Assembly (NCBI RefSeq): GCF_014805685.1
Contig: NC_060901.1
Span: 24,291,905 to 24,355,904 of the forward strand
DNA length: 64,000 nt
Source of the DNA: Silurus meridionalis
Taxonomy: Eukaryota > Chordata > Actinopteri > Siluriformes > Siluridae
Direction: 5' to 3'
This document shows positions 23,396 through 35,980 of the stretch, piece after piece. A program made the translations under genes and the position numbers. Position 1 is the first letter of the stretch, and every line of letters begins with the position of its first letter. The notes under the pieces are model-generated. The model worked only from the letters and a program-made list of their open reading frames with translations. It had not been told where the DNA came from and searched no databases.

Positions 23396-23464
23396 TTCTA
23401 CACAACAGCAGCTGTCACCAATACAGAACAAACAAGATGCTATGAAGTAGTGGTGCTACACTGT

Positions 23465-23465
<1 letters not shown>

Positions 23466-23513
<48 letters not shown>
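23466..23513. repeat. (CA)n microsatellite
   Basis: About 24 uninterrupted units. Confidence 0.95.
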
Positions 23514-23516
<3 letters not shown>

Positions 23517-24604
23517 CTCGTTTTTTGTGTGTGTAAGTAAAGAGTGCTGCACTCTCGCAGCTCTCTCACTCTCAGATGATAGATCAATCAACTTTCTCTT
23601 TGATTTCATTTTTCACTTTCGGGTTCAAAATGATAGCAAACGCAAACATCCTTGCAACACAAATTTGACTTTGTGGCATCATAGTTTTTTCCCCTGCCAA
23701 TCTTCACACCAAACAGTACATAGGTTTGTTCTTATTGTAGACTCAGATTCATGGTCTTGTTCTGGTGTACTGAGATGCTTTTCTGCTCACCATGGCTGTA
23801 AAGAGTGATTACTGACCAGCCCACACTCTGACCTCCGTCATAAAAAAGATCAAACTTTACTGCCTTTTTTAATAATTAGATCTTTTGATTTGACAAAAAA
23901 ATGTGGTCATGAGCTAAAAAAATAGAATAATCTCTCTCATGTACGGGAGGGAAAAACTATAGCTAGGAGTAAACGCTAATTATGGTAATGGGTTAAAAGG
24001 AGACTTAAGACTAAACCTGCATTTCATAACCTGGTCTTCATGTGCATTAGCTTTAAGGTGCCCTCAGAGGTCACTTGTATATTCTCTTATGAGATGTCAC
24101 TCAGCCATCTGCACCAACATAGTAAGCTCGGTCGAAACACTTGCTGATGATGATGATGTCTGTCATCTGTCTCAGATTGCTCCTGAAGCGCTCCATTAAA
24201 CCTAAATCACATTTAACGTCTCCTTTAGTGGCTATTGATTTTGTCCTCAGGTACAGTTTACTTAATGTCCTGACTATCAAAACTCTACAGGGTCTGTTTA
24301 ACTCAATGTAGCAGAGCCAATGAGGAAATGTTGGGGGGCTCTGGGGGTGTAATAAGGTTTCTGATTAGCATAAATCCCAGGCCTCTAAGTAATTGAGTAA
24401 TGAATCATTTTCCTTGTTGCAGTCGTCTCTCTTATAAAATGCACAGAATTATTATTCATTCTGCTAAAAAAGGAAAAAACGCCTGAACTAATTGGCTTAT
24501 CTTGTAAATCACATTGTAACAGGTGTAGAACAAATACCACTAACTGAACTACATTTGCCTGCTGAGTGAAACAAAATATTTGTGCAATTTTGCCATAGTG
24601 CTCT
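23514..24604. other. Non-coding DNA, no gene seen
   Basis: The open frame at 23527-23808 (93 codons, not starting at a supported exon) has no motif. No repeat recognised. Confidence 0.45.
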
Positions 24605-24680
24605 CATCATCATAATATCGAAAAAAAATCTTAAATTGAACGATCGTAACTTGGGGACCAGTTGGTAGAAGCCATACAGT
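24605..24680. repeat. Possible pogo-like scrap
   Basis: Contains 'attgaacgatcgtaacttgg' followed by 'ggacca', similar to the CGATCGTAAGTCGGGGACC-type inner ends of pogo/Tigger elements. Weak. Confidence 0.3.
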
Positions 24681-24769
24681 ATCAAGCACAGCTTGTTAAG
24701 ATTTGAGGGGGAAAAAAACAAAGATCAGAGATAAATTCATCAAAATATACAACTTATCTCAAGGTTAAA

Positions 24770-25022
24770 ACGATATTTGCAGGGGTTACGTTCTATGACC
24801 CCTCGTGAGTGACGAAAAAATCGCGAGGTTTTGAATCTCTCCTTTTGGAGATGGTGTAAATGTACTCAAGAAAAATTGTGAATTGTGTCATATTTTATTT
24901 ACTACTTTAAATGAGTAAAACAATAACAGTTTTTTCTTTTGATGTAATTTATTCCGTGATAAAACTGTAAATAAATGTTACTCTGAACTTTCAAGGTCGC
25001 TAGTACCGAGGTTCCACTGTAT
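24770..25022. mobile_element. pogo-like or related MITE, decayed
   Basis: The left part 'cgatatttgcaggggttacg', 'ttctatgacccctcg' and 'aaaaaatcgcgaggtt' resembles the GCGATATTTGCGGGGGTTACG inner end of such elements. The right end 'gtaccgaggttccactgtat' fits a CAGTGGAACCTCGGTAC-type terminus. The two ends do not pair well, so the element may be chimeric or truncated. Confidence 0.45.
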
Positions 25023-25939
25023 ATAGACAAACTAAACATCTAAATGCAAAATAAATATCACTTTAGCAGAGACGACTGATTTGGCAACATTCTATATCCT
25101 GATCCTAACAGCATTTAGGTGCAAACACTAATGATGTGGGATTAATGAGGCTTTACCTTTACTAACCTGAGCATAATTATAAAGCTGGCACTCTGAAGCC
25201 CAGAGGTCTGCTATGAAACATTCAGAGGGAAAACTACATGGACACATAATGACACTGACTACAACTATTTGACTTTACACTGTCTGGGTCCTATCATATT
25301 GAATAATAGGTTTAGTTTTTACATCTGCACCTGAATCATCTTTTAATTACAATGATGCTACACAATAACCCAAAGCTCACCCAAAACAATATCTGACTGA
25401 TAGAAAACTGTTGTGTAACAGTGCATCATGCATTAATGTATCACTTGAGATACCAAAAAAATTATAATGTACATTATTTAAAATTGTCAATACCCTTAAA
25501 TAACTAACCCCTTCAACTATTTTACAAGATCTATAAATCTCTTCCTTATAACAAATTAACCCCGTTTCCCCCTTTGCAACACCTTGTTCAACCGCCGTTG
25601 TCCCTTTGTCTCTTCCTCCACATTTTTGGGACTATTTTTAATCCAACCTAAAAGGAAAATCCCAGATAACATATCGATGTGTCTCATACAGGAGAGCTGT
25701 GACAGGACCGCTAATGACTACATGATGATCTAATTTATCAAACTCCCGATTTTCCATTCTGCTCTCATTTCCCCTCTTAGTAATGGTCCATAATGGTTCT
25801 CATCTCTCAAAGACAAAGCTTTCAAATCACTACAAAGAAAAGTACAGGTGACCAGGGTGTGGTAATGTTTTATATACAGCATGAAGAATGTGACAGCAAG
25901 AGAAAAGAAGATGATGTTGAAGAGCAATGTTTAGGCTAG

Positions 25940-25943
<4 letters not shown>
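25023..25943. other. Non-coding DNA, no gene seen
   Basis: No coding similarity or recognised repeat. Confidence 0.5.

Positions 25944-26002
<59 letters not shown>
25944..26002. repeat. (CA)n microsatellite
   Basis: About 29 uninterrupted units. Confidence 0.95.
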
Positions 26003-26003
<1 letters not shown>

Positions 26004-26252
26004 CTCATTTCTGGGCCCATATCAGCTCCCCACCGGCGAGAAGGACTGGAAATAGATGACAGGTAGATAATATTGCCTTTTGGCCGTAAAGGTAATTATA
26101 TTACTGTGTGGATGTGCCCTGAACGCCCGAGTCCCCCAGTGCTCTTATTATTTTATATCAAAACACAATGAACTTAACTGGCTAGGCTGAACAAGTATGT
26201 CAGCTTTGTGTGCCATCTGTTGTATAACAGCTGTGTCCTAATACGTTCCCAT

Positions 26253-26253
<1 letters not shown>

Positions 26254-26300
<47 letters not shown>
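26254..26300. repeat. (GA)n microsatellite
   Basis: About 23 uninterrupted units. The poly-RE open frame through it is an artefact. Confidence 0.95.
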
Positions 26301-26304
<4 letters not shown>

Positions 26305-27528
26305 GAATCAGCTGCAATTTGACAGTAAGGATGTATCATTTCTTGTTGTGCAACTTCTTCTATACACAGAATATTAATGTTCAAGCATTTGTTGCATATG
26401 AACATTAAAAACATTCACACAAACCAAACATCTGCACCAAAATAATAACAAAATTCACCTTGACCACTAAAATTGATATGGAATTAATATATAAAAGATT
26501 ATGATTTATTATGTATATTATTTATACATTGGTATTAAACATTACATTAAATGAAACATACTGATGAGCGCACATGAACAGTGAGAGGTTTGTGATATGA
26601 ATATATGATTAGACGGGACTCTAGGAAACACTGCATATAAGTATGTGTATTGTGTACACAAAAAGAGAAGAAGAAAGGTGAAAAGAGAGAGATTTTCAGA
26701 GCTTTATGATTTTTTAAAACGGAAGGCTTACACTGAAATGTGAAAGTTCATTAATACCACTTTAATACCTTTTCATGGACAACTGTATTTATTATCCTGC
26801 ACGGTTTCATTATTATTGACTGTGTTAATACAATAGAGGGTCTGAGAACATTGGGACTTGGTGCTGATTACTGGCACTCAACATATTCAACATGATGAGC
26901 TGCTTCCAAGGGCCACCATATTCACACAAACCAGCTCTAACAGTTTACTCCACACATCGATCTCATGCACCACCATGCACCAGCATGCTGTAACCCCCTC
27001 CCCACCCAATCTTCATCCTCCACTAACTAATTTACTGGGGAATGTTTCAACTTGAGCTCATCATTGGGAAAGTCTCCAAAGGGTCTATTAGCAAGCACAC
27101 ACATCTTCACCATCAGACGAAAACAAACAAAATGAACAATTATCAATATAAAACAACACACTAGGCCTCTGACACAGAAAACAGCACATGAACACTTTAA
27201 GCACGCTGGTGTGAAGTTAATGCGTCTGAACTCTGCCTGAACTTGCCTCAGTTTCATTATGCTAATTGAGATACCAATTTATGCCACAGTGAGATCAGGT
27301 GGTTAATTGGTCAATTCTTTAATTGGGGGGAGTCTCTCAGGAGTCTACCGCAGAGGCTAAATTATGATTTGACACAAAAAAATTATAACTTAAGAACATA
27401 CTCTATTAAGCAGGGATTGGTTTTCATTTACTTCTGTGAACCTGCACTTAAATGCATTTCCTGAGACTGTGAATGAGGTTGTACAAAAGAGGGATTTATG
27501 ACCAGCATCAGACACACCCGCCCACCCA
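26301..27528. other. AT-rich non-coding DNA, no gene seen
   Basis: No coding similarity. 27241-27305 has TAATTG/ATTA-rich words of a kind seen in many fish non-coding elements, without further support. Confidence 0.5.
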
Positions 27529-27555
27529 CAACACACACACACACACACACACACA
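27529..27555. repeat. (CA)n microsatellite
   Basis: About 13 units, preceded by CCCACCCACA. Confidence 0.9.
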
Positions 27556-27899
27556 TTTACACAATAAAGCTAAAACTGCTATTTATGCTATGTTCTTCTT
27601 CATCTTTGTTCATGTGTGTGTGTGAATAAATTAGCCATTATTTATCACACCGGCATCGTACAGCCTCAGAAAACCAGCTATTACATATTAATTGTATTCC
27701 AGGATCCTTGATTTAGATCAATTAACACTACGATCGTAGTACAAAAAAAATCGTCACTAAGAAAAAATCATTAGCTATTGATTGAATACTCATTTATTAT
27801 CTGACTACATTTTTCTGTCAGTATCATGTCAGTAAAAATACATCACATGATTATTAATATGCTAATTAAGTCACCTGTCTTGTACACAGCTTGCTCTGT
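27556..27899. other. Non-coding DNA, no gene seen
   Basis: AT-rich. 27728-27738 has a short CTACGATCGTAG palindrome. Nothing else recognised. Confidence 0.45.
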
Positions 27900-27941
27900 A
27901 AAGAAAGAAAGAAAAAAGAAAGAAAGAAAGAAAGAAAGAAA
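27900..27941. repeat. (GAAA)n microsatellite
   Basis: About ten GAAA units with one longer A run. Confidence 0.9.
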
Positions 27942-28089
27942 GGTGCTTTATACTTGTCACATGTCTCTACCTGAATTACTTGAAGAAATCAAGACTTTTT
28001 ACTTATGACTTTGATCTTCATTATAGCACATTGAATTTATTTCTTCACACATCTCAGTGATGTCAGAAAGCTGCTGTCAGTGCACATGG

Positions 28090-28243
28090 TGCACAGAGCA
28101 CATGGTCAGCCATGATACAGCACACCTGGAGCACAGAGGGTTAGGGGCCTTGCTCAAGGGCCCAAAAGTGGCAAATTGGAAATACCAGGCCTTGAACTCC
28201 CGACATGCTGATCAGTAACCCAGAGCCTTAACTACTGGCAGTA
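28090..28243 (-). mobile_element. tRNA-derived SINE, minus strand
   Basis: Read on the minus strand: 'agtagttaaggctctgggtt' (A-box region), 'actgatcagcatgtcgggag', B-box-like TTCAAGGCC, 'gccacttttgggcccttgag', 'caaggcccctaaccctctgt', 'gctccaggtgtgctgtatca' and 'tggctgaccatgtgctctgt'. The 3' part after this is missing. Same family as 23148. Confidence 0.8.
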
Positions 28244-28964
28244 GGTTCAAATTCAGTGATACATTTGGAGAAAAGAAAAACTTGCCCTGAAGAAACATCA
28301 AACACAAATGAATTAGCCCTGCAGCTCCTGTTGTTTTGCTAACAAAACATCTGACTTACAATAAATTAATCAAAATCACAAAAACTGAAGTGTTAACAAA
28401 ACAAGAATAAAGACTGCAGCAAATAACCATAAATATCCTACTCTTCTCTTCTATTAGATTTTTTCCCTCTAAGCCTGGAAGCGTGAACAATGAGAAGCAC
28501 AAAGCTGATAATTGAATATTGATTGTCATTAATCACTTGAGCGACATGGACAAATTTCAGGGTGTGCCTTGTCAGATTTTGGCCGGATGTACTGGACATG
28601 TATGCTACACAAGGTCGTATTCAGTGCTAGCACAGTATGCTAAGTATTAAATCATTTGCACTTGTCATTGTGATAAATAGATTTGTGCTCAGGGTCAGGG
28701 ACAGAGCGCAAAGCCGATGTGATGTACAGTGTGTGAGAGAGCAGACTGAAGTTCACTGCAGATTAGGGCATTTAGTTTAACTGTGTTCAGCTCAGTGAAA
28801 TGGAAACCCTGCTAAGAGAATATACAGTATTGCAGTATATACAGATTCAGACCAAGAGTCTAACACAGTAAATTATCTGATGTTCATTATATTATTAAAA
28901 ATCACAACAGTTTTTAGAATTTATTTTTAATTTTTTCGTTTGTTCATAAATACATCTTTTCAAT
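28244..28964. other. Non-coding DNA, no gene seen
   Basis: No coding similarity or recognised repeat. Confidence 0.5.
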
Positions 28965-28966
28965 TA

Positions 28967-29727
28967 CCGTATTTTTCGGACTACAAGCCGCTACTTTTTT
29001 CCCACGTTTTGAACCCCGCGGTTTAAACAACGAAGCAGCTTATTTATGAATTCCTGGGTTTCTCCCGGTTTCACAAACTTCAAGCCAAAAAACTGAACCC
29101 CATAACATTAGACCAATGAAATTTCCGAACAGAAACGAAAAAACACACCTCACCTGTGTTCTGAGCTGCATGGCTTCGGGTTAAAAAACGTTTTTTTTTA
29201 AACGCACGACGATGCCAAAAGATAAACTTTCGAGAGAAATAGTTGTGAAAGGAAGGAGGAAGACAGTGAACAATGACTTTCTTGGTCGGCTACTGTTTAG
29301 ATACAAGCCGTTGTAGCGCGTTGAGTCTGGGTGAAGGGAGAGCTCGCTAACTCCAGTTGCAACAGAAATCATATAAGCGCAGACAGGTTTCCAAAACTCG
29401 TGCTTTTTTATTTTTCTTGGCAACAGCGTTACGAGTTAGTCAAAGAAACTTAGAAATGAGCATCAGAAAATAATAAGGACATATTCCTCGGTCTTGCACA
29501 CATGCAGAAATAGCGGAAAAATGCGGCGGCAGGCTATTCCCAAAATACCGCTCTGCTCTTAAAGGAGCCACAACATATTTCACCTGTGTAACAGACACTG
29601 TCTTTCATTAAAGCCTGTGTAAAGTTCATTAATTTCAGTGGCTTATTTATGTTCAAAATAAAAATCTTTGTCAAATTCAGTGGGTGCGGCTTATACAAAG
29701 GTGCGCCTCATAGTCCGGAAATTACGG
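28967..29727 (-). mobile_element. Inverted-repeat DNA element, copy 1 (761 bp, TA-flanked)
   Basis: The termini CCGTATTTTTCGGACTA and its partner TAGTCCGGAAATTACGG form 17-bp inverted repeats with two mismatches, each next to TA (28965-28966, 29728-29729). Subterminal words such as 'caagccgctacttttttccc' and 'ccccgcggttta' recur in copy 2 at 61385, which lies in the opposite orientation. A frame of about 80 codons (minus, 29181-29423) lacks any ATG start, its first codon being TTG. A 35-codon ATG frame runs on the plus strand (29212-29319: MPKDKLSREIVVKGRRKTVN…). Neither resembles a transposase I know. Strand here is set by the longer frame. Confidence 0.85.
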
Positions 29728-29729
29728 TA

Positions 29730-30539
29730 AATTCTTATGCATTTCTTACATGCAGAATTATAAGCATACCATTATAAAACATTGTGTACATAAAATTGAA
29801 ATCAAAGTAGAGACTGGGAGCATATTGAATACCAAAAACTAAAGTCCCTTAGTATTAATTTCCCTGTATTTACTTACATGTGACTGATTTCTTTGTTGTT
29901 TACAGGGTTTGGGGCATTGAGGTTTGAGATTTGTGTACATATTTAAAGTCGTTTGTACATCAGGCTTGAGAAAATTACTGTGTTTAGAAAGAATAAAAGA
30001 ATCTCTAGAGTATCTGCAGGACACAGCCATTAACATTAAATGATAGCAGCCCATTTTGGGTCCTGAAATAAGGCATTAACCAAAAGAAAAATACAACAAC
30101 AAAGCTTCAATACATTTTACAATTTCAAAAGATGACTCCTGACAGGGAGAGAACGATATATTACTAAGAATAGCATTACATCATTATCACCATTATCACC
30201 ATTACCACCATCATCATCATAATCAGGTGTGCTTTGCAGGACTCAGTTAAAGCTGAAGGCCAGATGTAGCATGAAGTACGCTGTGTGTTTCTGCGCCTAC
30301 GCTGAATCTGCTGATTGCTTTCTTCTTCATTAACTTTCATGTTTATTGTGTATTTAACAAATAAATGATGATGCTGTTTCATATCTCTGCAAGGGTGAAC
30401 TTCTATTAGTGCAATAATGGCTGTTATTTACAGAGCAGATACTAATGGCCTGAGCACATCCTTCGGTTTTATTAACATAAGTAGGTCAGTCAGAAACACA
30501 TTTATCACCACAGGCCTCTCTCAGTGTCCTCAAGGGCAC

Positions 30540-30541
<2 letters not shown>
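29730..30541. other. Non-coding DNA with short triplet tract
   Basis: Contains an imperfect (ATC/ACC)n tract at 30181-30221. No coding similarity. Confidence 0.5.

Positions 30542-30604
<63 letters not shown>
30542..30604. repeat. (GA)n microsatellite
   Basis: About 31 uninterrupted units. Confidence 0.95.
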
Positions 30605-30609
<5 letters not shown>

Positions 30610-30994
30610 CTTATACACATCATTAATGGAAAAGCCGATAATGGTGAGCAGGAGCTTTAGTTAAAGACTTCAAACCATTTTAGATGCTGCTTTAAATGCA
30701 CTCATGGTTCCAAATGATTCAGGGATTTTGTTGAAGGTGTAAAGCATTGTCTATTTCAAATGTCTGAATAAAAAGCTGAAGGTGTTCGTGAATGAAACTC
30801 ATGAATTAAAATTGGAAAAAGAAATGGCATGATTCCAGGCAGCAATAACAGTTCTCCATTCCCTCGATCTCAAGTCTGATCGGAGTAAAACCTTTACAAC
30901 CTACGTTACATTACAGCGTATATGTGGGTGGGAAGAGAGAAAGAGAGGGAAAAAAAACATTTCCTGAGAATGTTAGCTCTGGTAAACTCAGGAG

Positions 30995-30996
<2 letters not shown>
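30605..30996. other. Non-coding DNA, no gene seen
   Basis: Nothing recognised between the two microsatellites. Confidence 0.45.

Positions 30997-31032
<36 letters not shown>
30997..31032. repeat. (CA)n microsatellite
   Basis: About 18 uninterrupted units. Confidence 0.95.
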
Positions 31033-31035
<3 letters not shown>

Positions 31036-31136
31036 CACAAGCACACAGAGGAAACTGACATTCTTCCCCTGCCTTAGTGCTAATTACATTTTCAAATGAT
31101 GGCGAGTGCTCCATATGGCAAGGAAGTATTCTGCAT

Positions 31137-31138
<2 letters not shown>

Positions 31139-31205
<67 letters not shown>

Positions 31206-31209
31206 TGTA
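31139..31209. repeat. (GT)n microsatellite
   Basis: About 35 units with one A interruption near 31200. It lies 107 bp from the CA tract of the opposite strand sense, so the two tracts could pair as a hairpin. Confidence 0.95.
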
Positions 31210-31337
31210 ACTCTGGTAGGAACAAGGGGCTAAACAGTCTGTAATTGTTTTTAAAATCAATATTGTGACAGAAGATGAGAACGCTGCAATGTCAAATCCC
31301 TTGTTGTCAGATCCGATAACACCTGAATCTCTAAACA

Positions 31338-31338
31338 G

Positions 31339-31388
<50 letters not shown>
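31338..31388. repeat. (CT)n microsatellite
   Basis: About 25 units with one CCT interruption. Confidence 0.95.
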
Positions 31389-31859
31389 AAGAGTAAGGAG
31401 TGAATGTATAGAGATGCTTTTGAGTACACCGAAATGGCTTACGCTTCTATGGGACTTCTGTGACAGTTATTTTACAATGTGAAAAAGGTTTACCAAATAT
31501 TATAGTTGGTTTTATCTCTCCAAAAGAAATTCATATGAAAAACCAAAGCAGTGTAATTATATACTGTCAACTCCTTTACTAAGAAAGTACAGACATTTTA
31601 GATACATTTTTTTATAGCTTTACATCTTACAGTGGTATTAGTTTCATCATATCAGGTTATGGTGGTGATGTCAATTTAAGTCTTCATTACAAACGATGAA
31701 CACACAAGAATCTGTCCATCCCCATCTGCAGCTGTAGAGCACCTCATTGCTGGAGGGCCATGAAACTGCAAGTCAGCTGTGCACAAAGTTCATTTCATTC
31801 CAGCTTATGCTGCTAGTTTTTTACTTGTACTTTTTTTACTGACACTTAAAGAAATATGG
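31389..31859. other. Non-coding DNA, no gene seen
   Basis: No coding similarity or recognised repeat. Confidence 0.45.
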
Positions 31860-33420
31860 ATCAACTCAGAGCTACACACTTTCTACAGCTCTCTTTCTCC
31901 CAAACCTCTACATCTGAAGTGTAAAAAAAACCAGGAATGGGTAGGAGAAGATCTGATAATCACCTCCTTATGGACATACCATCCTTTTTCTTAAAGTCTC
32001 TTCAATTAAACTTTACATCATTTATGTTTGGAAACACGTCCCCCTGGTAACTTCACATGTTCAACTGCCTGCTTGAAAACTTTACTTTCCAAAACAACAG
32101 CATGGTTTTACTTCCTTTGACCGCAAAAACCTGCAGCCACCAACCCACCAAAAACATTCACCAAATTCAATAGAAGAACTTCACCAAATGAAACCTCATT
32201 GTACTTCTTATATATCAGATCAATTATTCAAGCAATCCTTTCTTCAACTGGTCCTAAACAAATGACCTCCTATCAACATCGTTACCTTCAGAACAAATGT
32301 TAAAACCTGTCCACATCTTCATTTTATTCTACTGTCACCTCATCCTATGTTCCTTTATTGCCTTTTTCCACATCCTACCAGCAGACACCAGGGCTTAATA
32401 CGTCCATACAGCACTCTACACATCTGGATTATTAAGCCTACTCACCATAAAGCCAGCTCTGCCAACACCTTTAAACCAGTTGTTTAATGGTCACAGGGCT
32501 AAAAAACTGTCCCGCTTGCTTTACCCAACACCATGTCCACTTCTCCAGAAAACCTCTTGTCTTTATATAAGCTATTATCATGCTCTGGCTCTTTCCGTCG
32601 ATTAGTCTGCTTAAGTAACACTTCTTACTTAAAACACAATCGACAGCATTTATATAGTTAATTACAGACTTTTATCAGTTTTTACTTTCTGACGCAGGAC
32701 TCTGCTATAGAGTACATTTCTTAGACAACTATCTTCATACCTCTAACTACATAGCCTCCTTGATGCCAGTGTACCCAGTCTAGCCAGCATAAGGCAATTC
32801 ATTTTTATCAAATAGATTCCTTCAGGTCACTAAGGCTTTGCATACAAGCCTGAGACAGATTAAAGTCCTCTCTGCTTATTCTCCCGTGCTCTAACCAGGT
32901 CATGATTATTTTTTATCACAAAAATTCTACATTTCAGTTGACTTGCTTTGCATGAGTTAATACTACTGGCACAGAGAGACAATGTCTTCTACTTGGAACA
33001 AACAGTGGATAATATGTGGCTTTTATTTCTTGAAGTCACAGTGAGATGTGAGGAGTTAAACCATTACAACAAGAAGGTCAAAAACATGTGCAGATTTTGA
33101 CCTGATGACCTGCTGGGCCCGATGATGATGTATCACCTTACCCACTGAGCTCACCGTCGGTCCATTTGCCTCTTACTGCTTTCTTTTACTCTCGTTCCTC
33201 CCACACTTCACCTTCTTCATCATCCTCTATTTGGTACGCCGCAGTCAAAAACGGAAACTCCACCTGAGCCCAAGGTCACATTCACAAACACCCACCTAGA
33301 ATTGCTCCTCTTTTCTTCCCTGATCCATTAATAATAAGGGAGAAAACCACAATTTCCTTTGCCTGGACACGGACATCCTACGCAACATAAATCTCCTTTA
33401 ACTATAAGCTGGAAACACTA
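31860..33420. other. G-poor, C-rich plus strand tract, origin unknown
   Basis: The plus strand carries far fewer G than C. In the lines from 32041 to 32400 I count about 4-7 G per 60 bases against roughly 13-21 C where counted. No coding frame or transposon is recognised except a possible SINE head at 33085. Such strand skew suggests a decayed inserted element or transcription-associated mutation bias. Confidence 0.6.
33085..33160 (-). mobile_element. Possible tRNA-like SINE head
   Basis: On the minus strand GAGCTCAGTGGGTAAGGTG resembles an A box, and GGTCAAAATC, about 40 bases on, resembles a B box. No SINE body was recognised after it. Weak. Confidence 0.35.
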
Positions 33421-33689
33421 GTGAATACAAGAGATGGCTCAATTTTCTTCTGATGCTTATTATATTGCATTAAAGTCAAACTCTAGACAACAAACCAGAA
33501 CTCCTGCTGACTCATGAAGACCAGATTCAATTAATAATTCTAAATATAATAATAATAAGAGTCATAATAAGAAGAGTCATATGACTCTTTATTGCCACTT
33601 CAACTAAGAAATGTATAGAAGAGAGAGATCAGACAAAATAATTACTAAACCCATCAGACATTCGTGAGATTTATGAGTTTATTTATAAA
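33421..33689. other. Non-coding DNA, no gene seen
   Basis: Short AATAATAATA and AGTCAT words, nothing recognised. Confidence 0.4.
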
Positions 33690-34190
33690 TAATGTTTAGA
33701 AAAAGGACAGACTCGATGATGGCTGATCAGACCTGCCACAGGAACTGCTCATGCAGTTCTACTCAGCCATCATGGAGTCTGTCCTGTGCACTTCAATAAC
33801 CGTCTGGTTTGGGCTCAGCTACAAAATCAATCATCAGAAGACTACAGAGGAAGGTTTGGACGGCTGAAAGGATTATTGATGCTCTCTCCTGCCTACCCTT
33901 CAAGAACTGTATACATCCAGAGTGAGAAAAAGGGTTCGGAAAATCTCTCAAGATCCCTCACATCCAAGCAATCTACTTTTTGAACTTTTGTCGTCTGGCC
34001 AACGCAACAGAGCACAAGAAACGTCACAAGACACGTTTCTTCCCACAGGCAATCCATGAACACTTAAATACTCTTCCCATTGTGCAATAAAAATAGGTGC
34101 AATACCACTTTTTATTTATTTTTGTATTTTTCCATACAAATGTGTAATACTACTTTATTTATTTACATTTTTTATAAAGAATGTGCAACT
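33690..34190 (+). mobile_element. CR1-group LINE, 3' fragment
   Basis: Frames in order: DLPQELLMQFYSAIMESVLC then TSITVWFGLS (about 33733-33825), a frameshift, then LPTLQELYTSRVRKRVRKIS and QDPSHPSNLLFELLSSGQRN (about 33890-34010). This is the C-terminal tail of the same kind of LINE as at 1 and 59768. The 'LQELY' motif and the 'DPSHP..LFELLPSG' motif are well kept, while the start of the segment is frameshifted. The AT-rich 3' UTR runs up to the GT microsatellite. Confidence 0.8.
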
Positions 34191-34197
34191 GGAATCT

Positions 34198-34199
34198 TG

Positions 34200-34257
<58 letters not shown>
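34198..34257. repeat. (GT)n microsatellite
   Basis: About 29 units with one GC interruption near the start, directly after a LINE 3' end. Confidence 0.95.
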
Positions 34258-35699
34258 ACACAAGATCAACACAAACAATGCACTTTAATATTATAAGAAT
34301 TAATTTCTGAAGTGCCAGTTCAGGCATTTGCCTAGTGCCTGGAGTTTGGGGGCGTGGCCTCCATAACCCTAACAACACTACTTCACCAATCAAGATGGGC
34401 AGCGTAAGACTAAGCTCTTTGTCCATTGGAAATAAAATAACTGTCACTCAACTGTAGTGGAACCAGTCAATATCACAGTTTAAATGTGGGTCCCCAACCT
34501 CTGAATGCATGAAGAGACTTTGTACAGTGAGGCACAAAATCCAACTTTCCTGTATACTGAGATGACGAATGGATTTCTTGGGGGGCCGCTAAGCTAAAAG
34601 ATAAACAGGCAGACTGTAGCTATGTGTCATTGTGTATTTTTGATTATAATAATAAATAAATAAATAATGTGTAATAAATGGAGCCTTATTCCTGTTGACT
34701 TTAGTTAAAGTCTCATTAATATGAGTCAATTTATAATAATAAGTCAATTTATCGAAGTACTGATTTTTATTTATTTTGAAAGGTAGAGGGAAAAAGACTG
34801 GGGACCTCCAACATAGATTTTGGCCTCCAAATGTCTAGAACCGGTTCTGAGTCAATGTGTTAGGTTATCACTGCTAATTTCAAAGTAAAAACGAATGTGT
34901 TGGAAATAACTTCGTTATTTCAGCATGATGCCAGACGTAAGTACAATCTGTAGAACATACCACTATATGTTACAGCAAAAAGAAAGAGAAAGAAACAAAG
35001 CTTGTTCTTTTCTCAACAAGGATTTAATTCAATATTTCGACTCCGGTTCCAGACGGTGTTTGATCAAGTGCAATGTCTTTAATGGATATTTAACCTCATA
35101 AAAAAAAATAAATGATGTATCGTGTCATATTACAATAATTGAGGAAATAGTACTAAACCATTTTTAAATGCAAAAATGAATTCTGACCAGGAATAACCTA
35201 CTTTAAATCTCATAAAATTCAAGGCTATCTTTGTGGACATTATTCAGACAAAAGAAGAAATGCTCTAAGATTATGTAAGTAAGCACTATCTTTAAATAGT
35301 GGTGTAAAAATGCACATTAGGAAGGTGTTTATTTTCACACGTGCACTCACAGCTAGTCGAGCAGTAAGAGACCATGTGTCACTGTACAGTGTCTGATTGT
35401 ACAATTTCCCCAGTGATAATATCGCCTGCAGAAATAGAGCCAAGGCTATAGCATTATCCCTGAGAAAGGTCGCTCATTCATCTTTTTCTAACTATGTAGC
35501 GCCGGCTATAGGAGCATGACAGCACACAGCTTATAGATCATATGTATCTAGTCTTCACGATATTTGGCTCATCTCAGCTCCTGTCAAGGCCCAGATACTA
35601 CCACTGTCATGAGAGTAGTTAAGTTTATAGAACGTATTTTATAGGCTGAAGGATTAAACTTTATAGTTTTATTTACAAAAAACTAGAGGAACGTGCCGC
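34258..35699. other. AT-rich non-coding DNA, no gene seen
   Basis: Short (AATA)n near 34649-34667. No coding similarity. Confidence 0.5.
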
Positions 35700-35905
35700 T
35701 GGAGTTCATTCACTACAAAGTTGAAAAACCATGTCTTTATGGATCTCAGGTTTTAGATCTTTAGTTTCAACAAAGAGAATCCAATGGAGACATTATTTAA
35801 AATTCAGCTTTCCCAATTTTCTGACAACCGTTTATGGTTTAAGAACTATCTGTCAGTTTGGGGGTCTGGTGTCCATATACTTTTGGCATATTATTGTAAG
35901 CTAAT
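35700..35905. mobile_element. Tc1/mariner-like MITE, decayed copy
   Basis: Contains 'gagttcattcactacaaag', 'aaccatgtctttatggatct' and, near the end, 'gtctggtgtccatatacttt' followed by 'tggcatat'. These are words of the same MITE family as 10005, whose ends read (T)ATGGCCAAAAGTATGTGGAC. Confidence 0.55.
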
Positions 35906-35980
35906 TGGACATGCTGATTATTTGGTGCACCAAATAACCTGCATGTCCGAGTAAAAAGGATCCAGAGCAGGTCCAAAGAG

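Noticed and set aside
23461..23513. CRISPR-like or spaced repeat arrays
   Set aside because: All short repeats here are simple microsatellites or minisatellites without spacers, and the genome is clearly animal.
29181..29423. 80-codon frame conserved in two element copies as a real gene
   Set aside because: It starts at TTG, and in copy 2 (61706) there is no ATG after the preceding stop; sequence sharing is explained by the transposon copies. Kept only as an observation on conservation.
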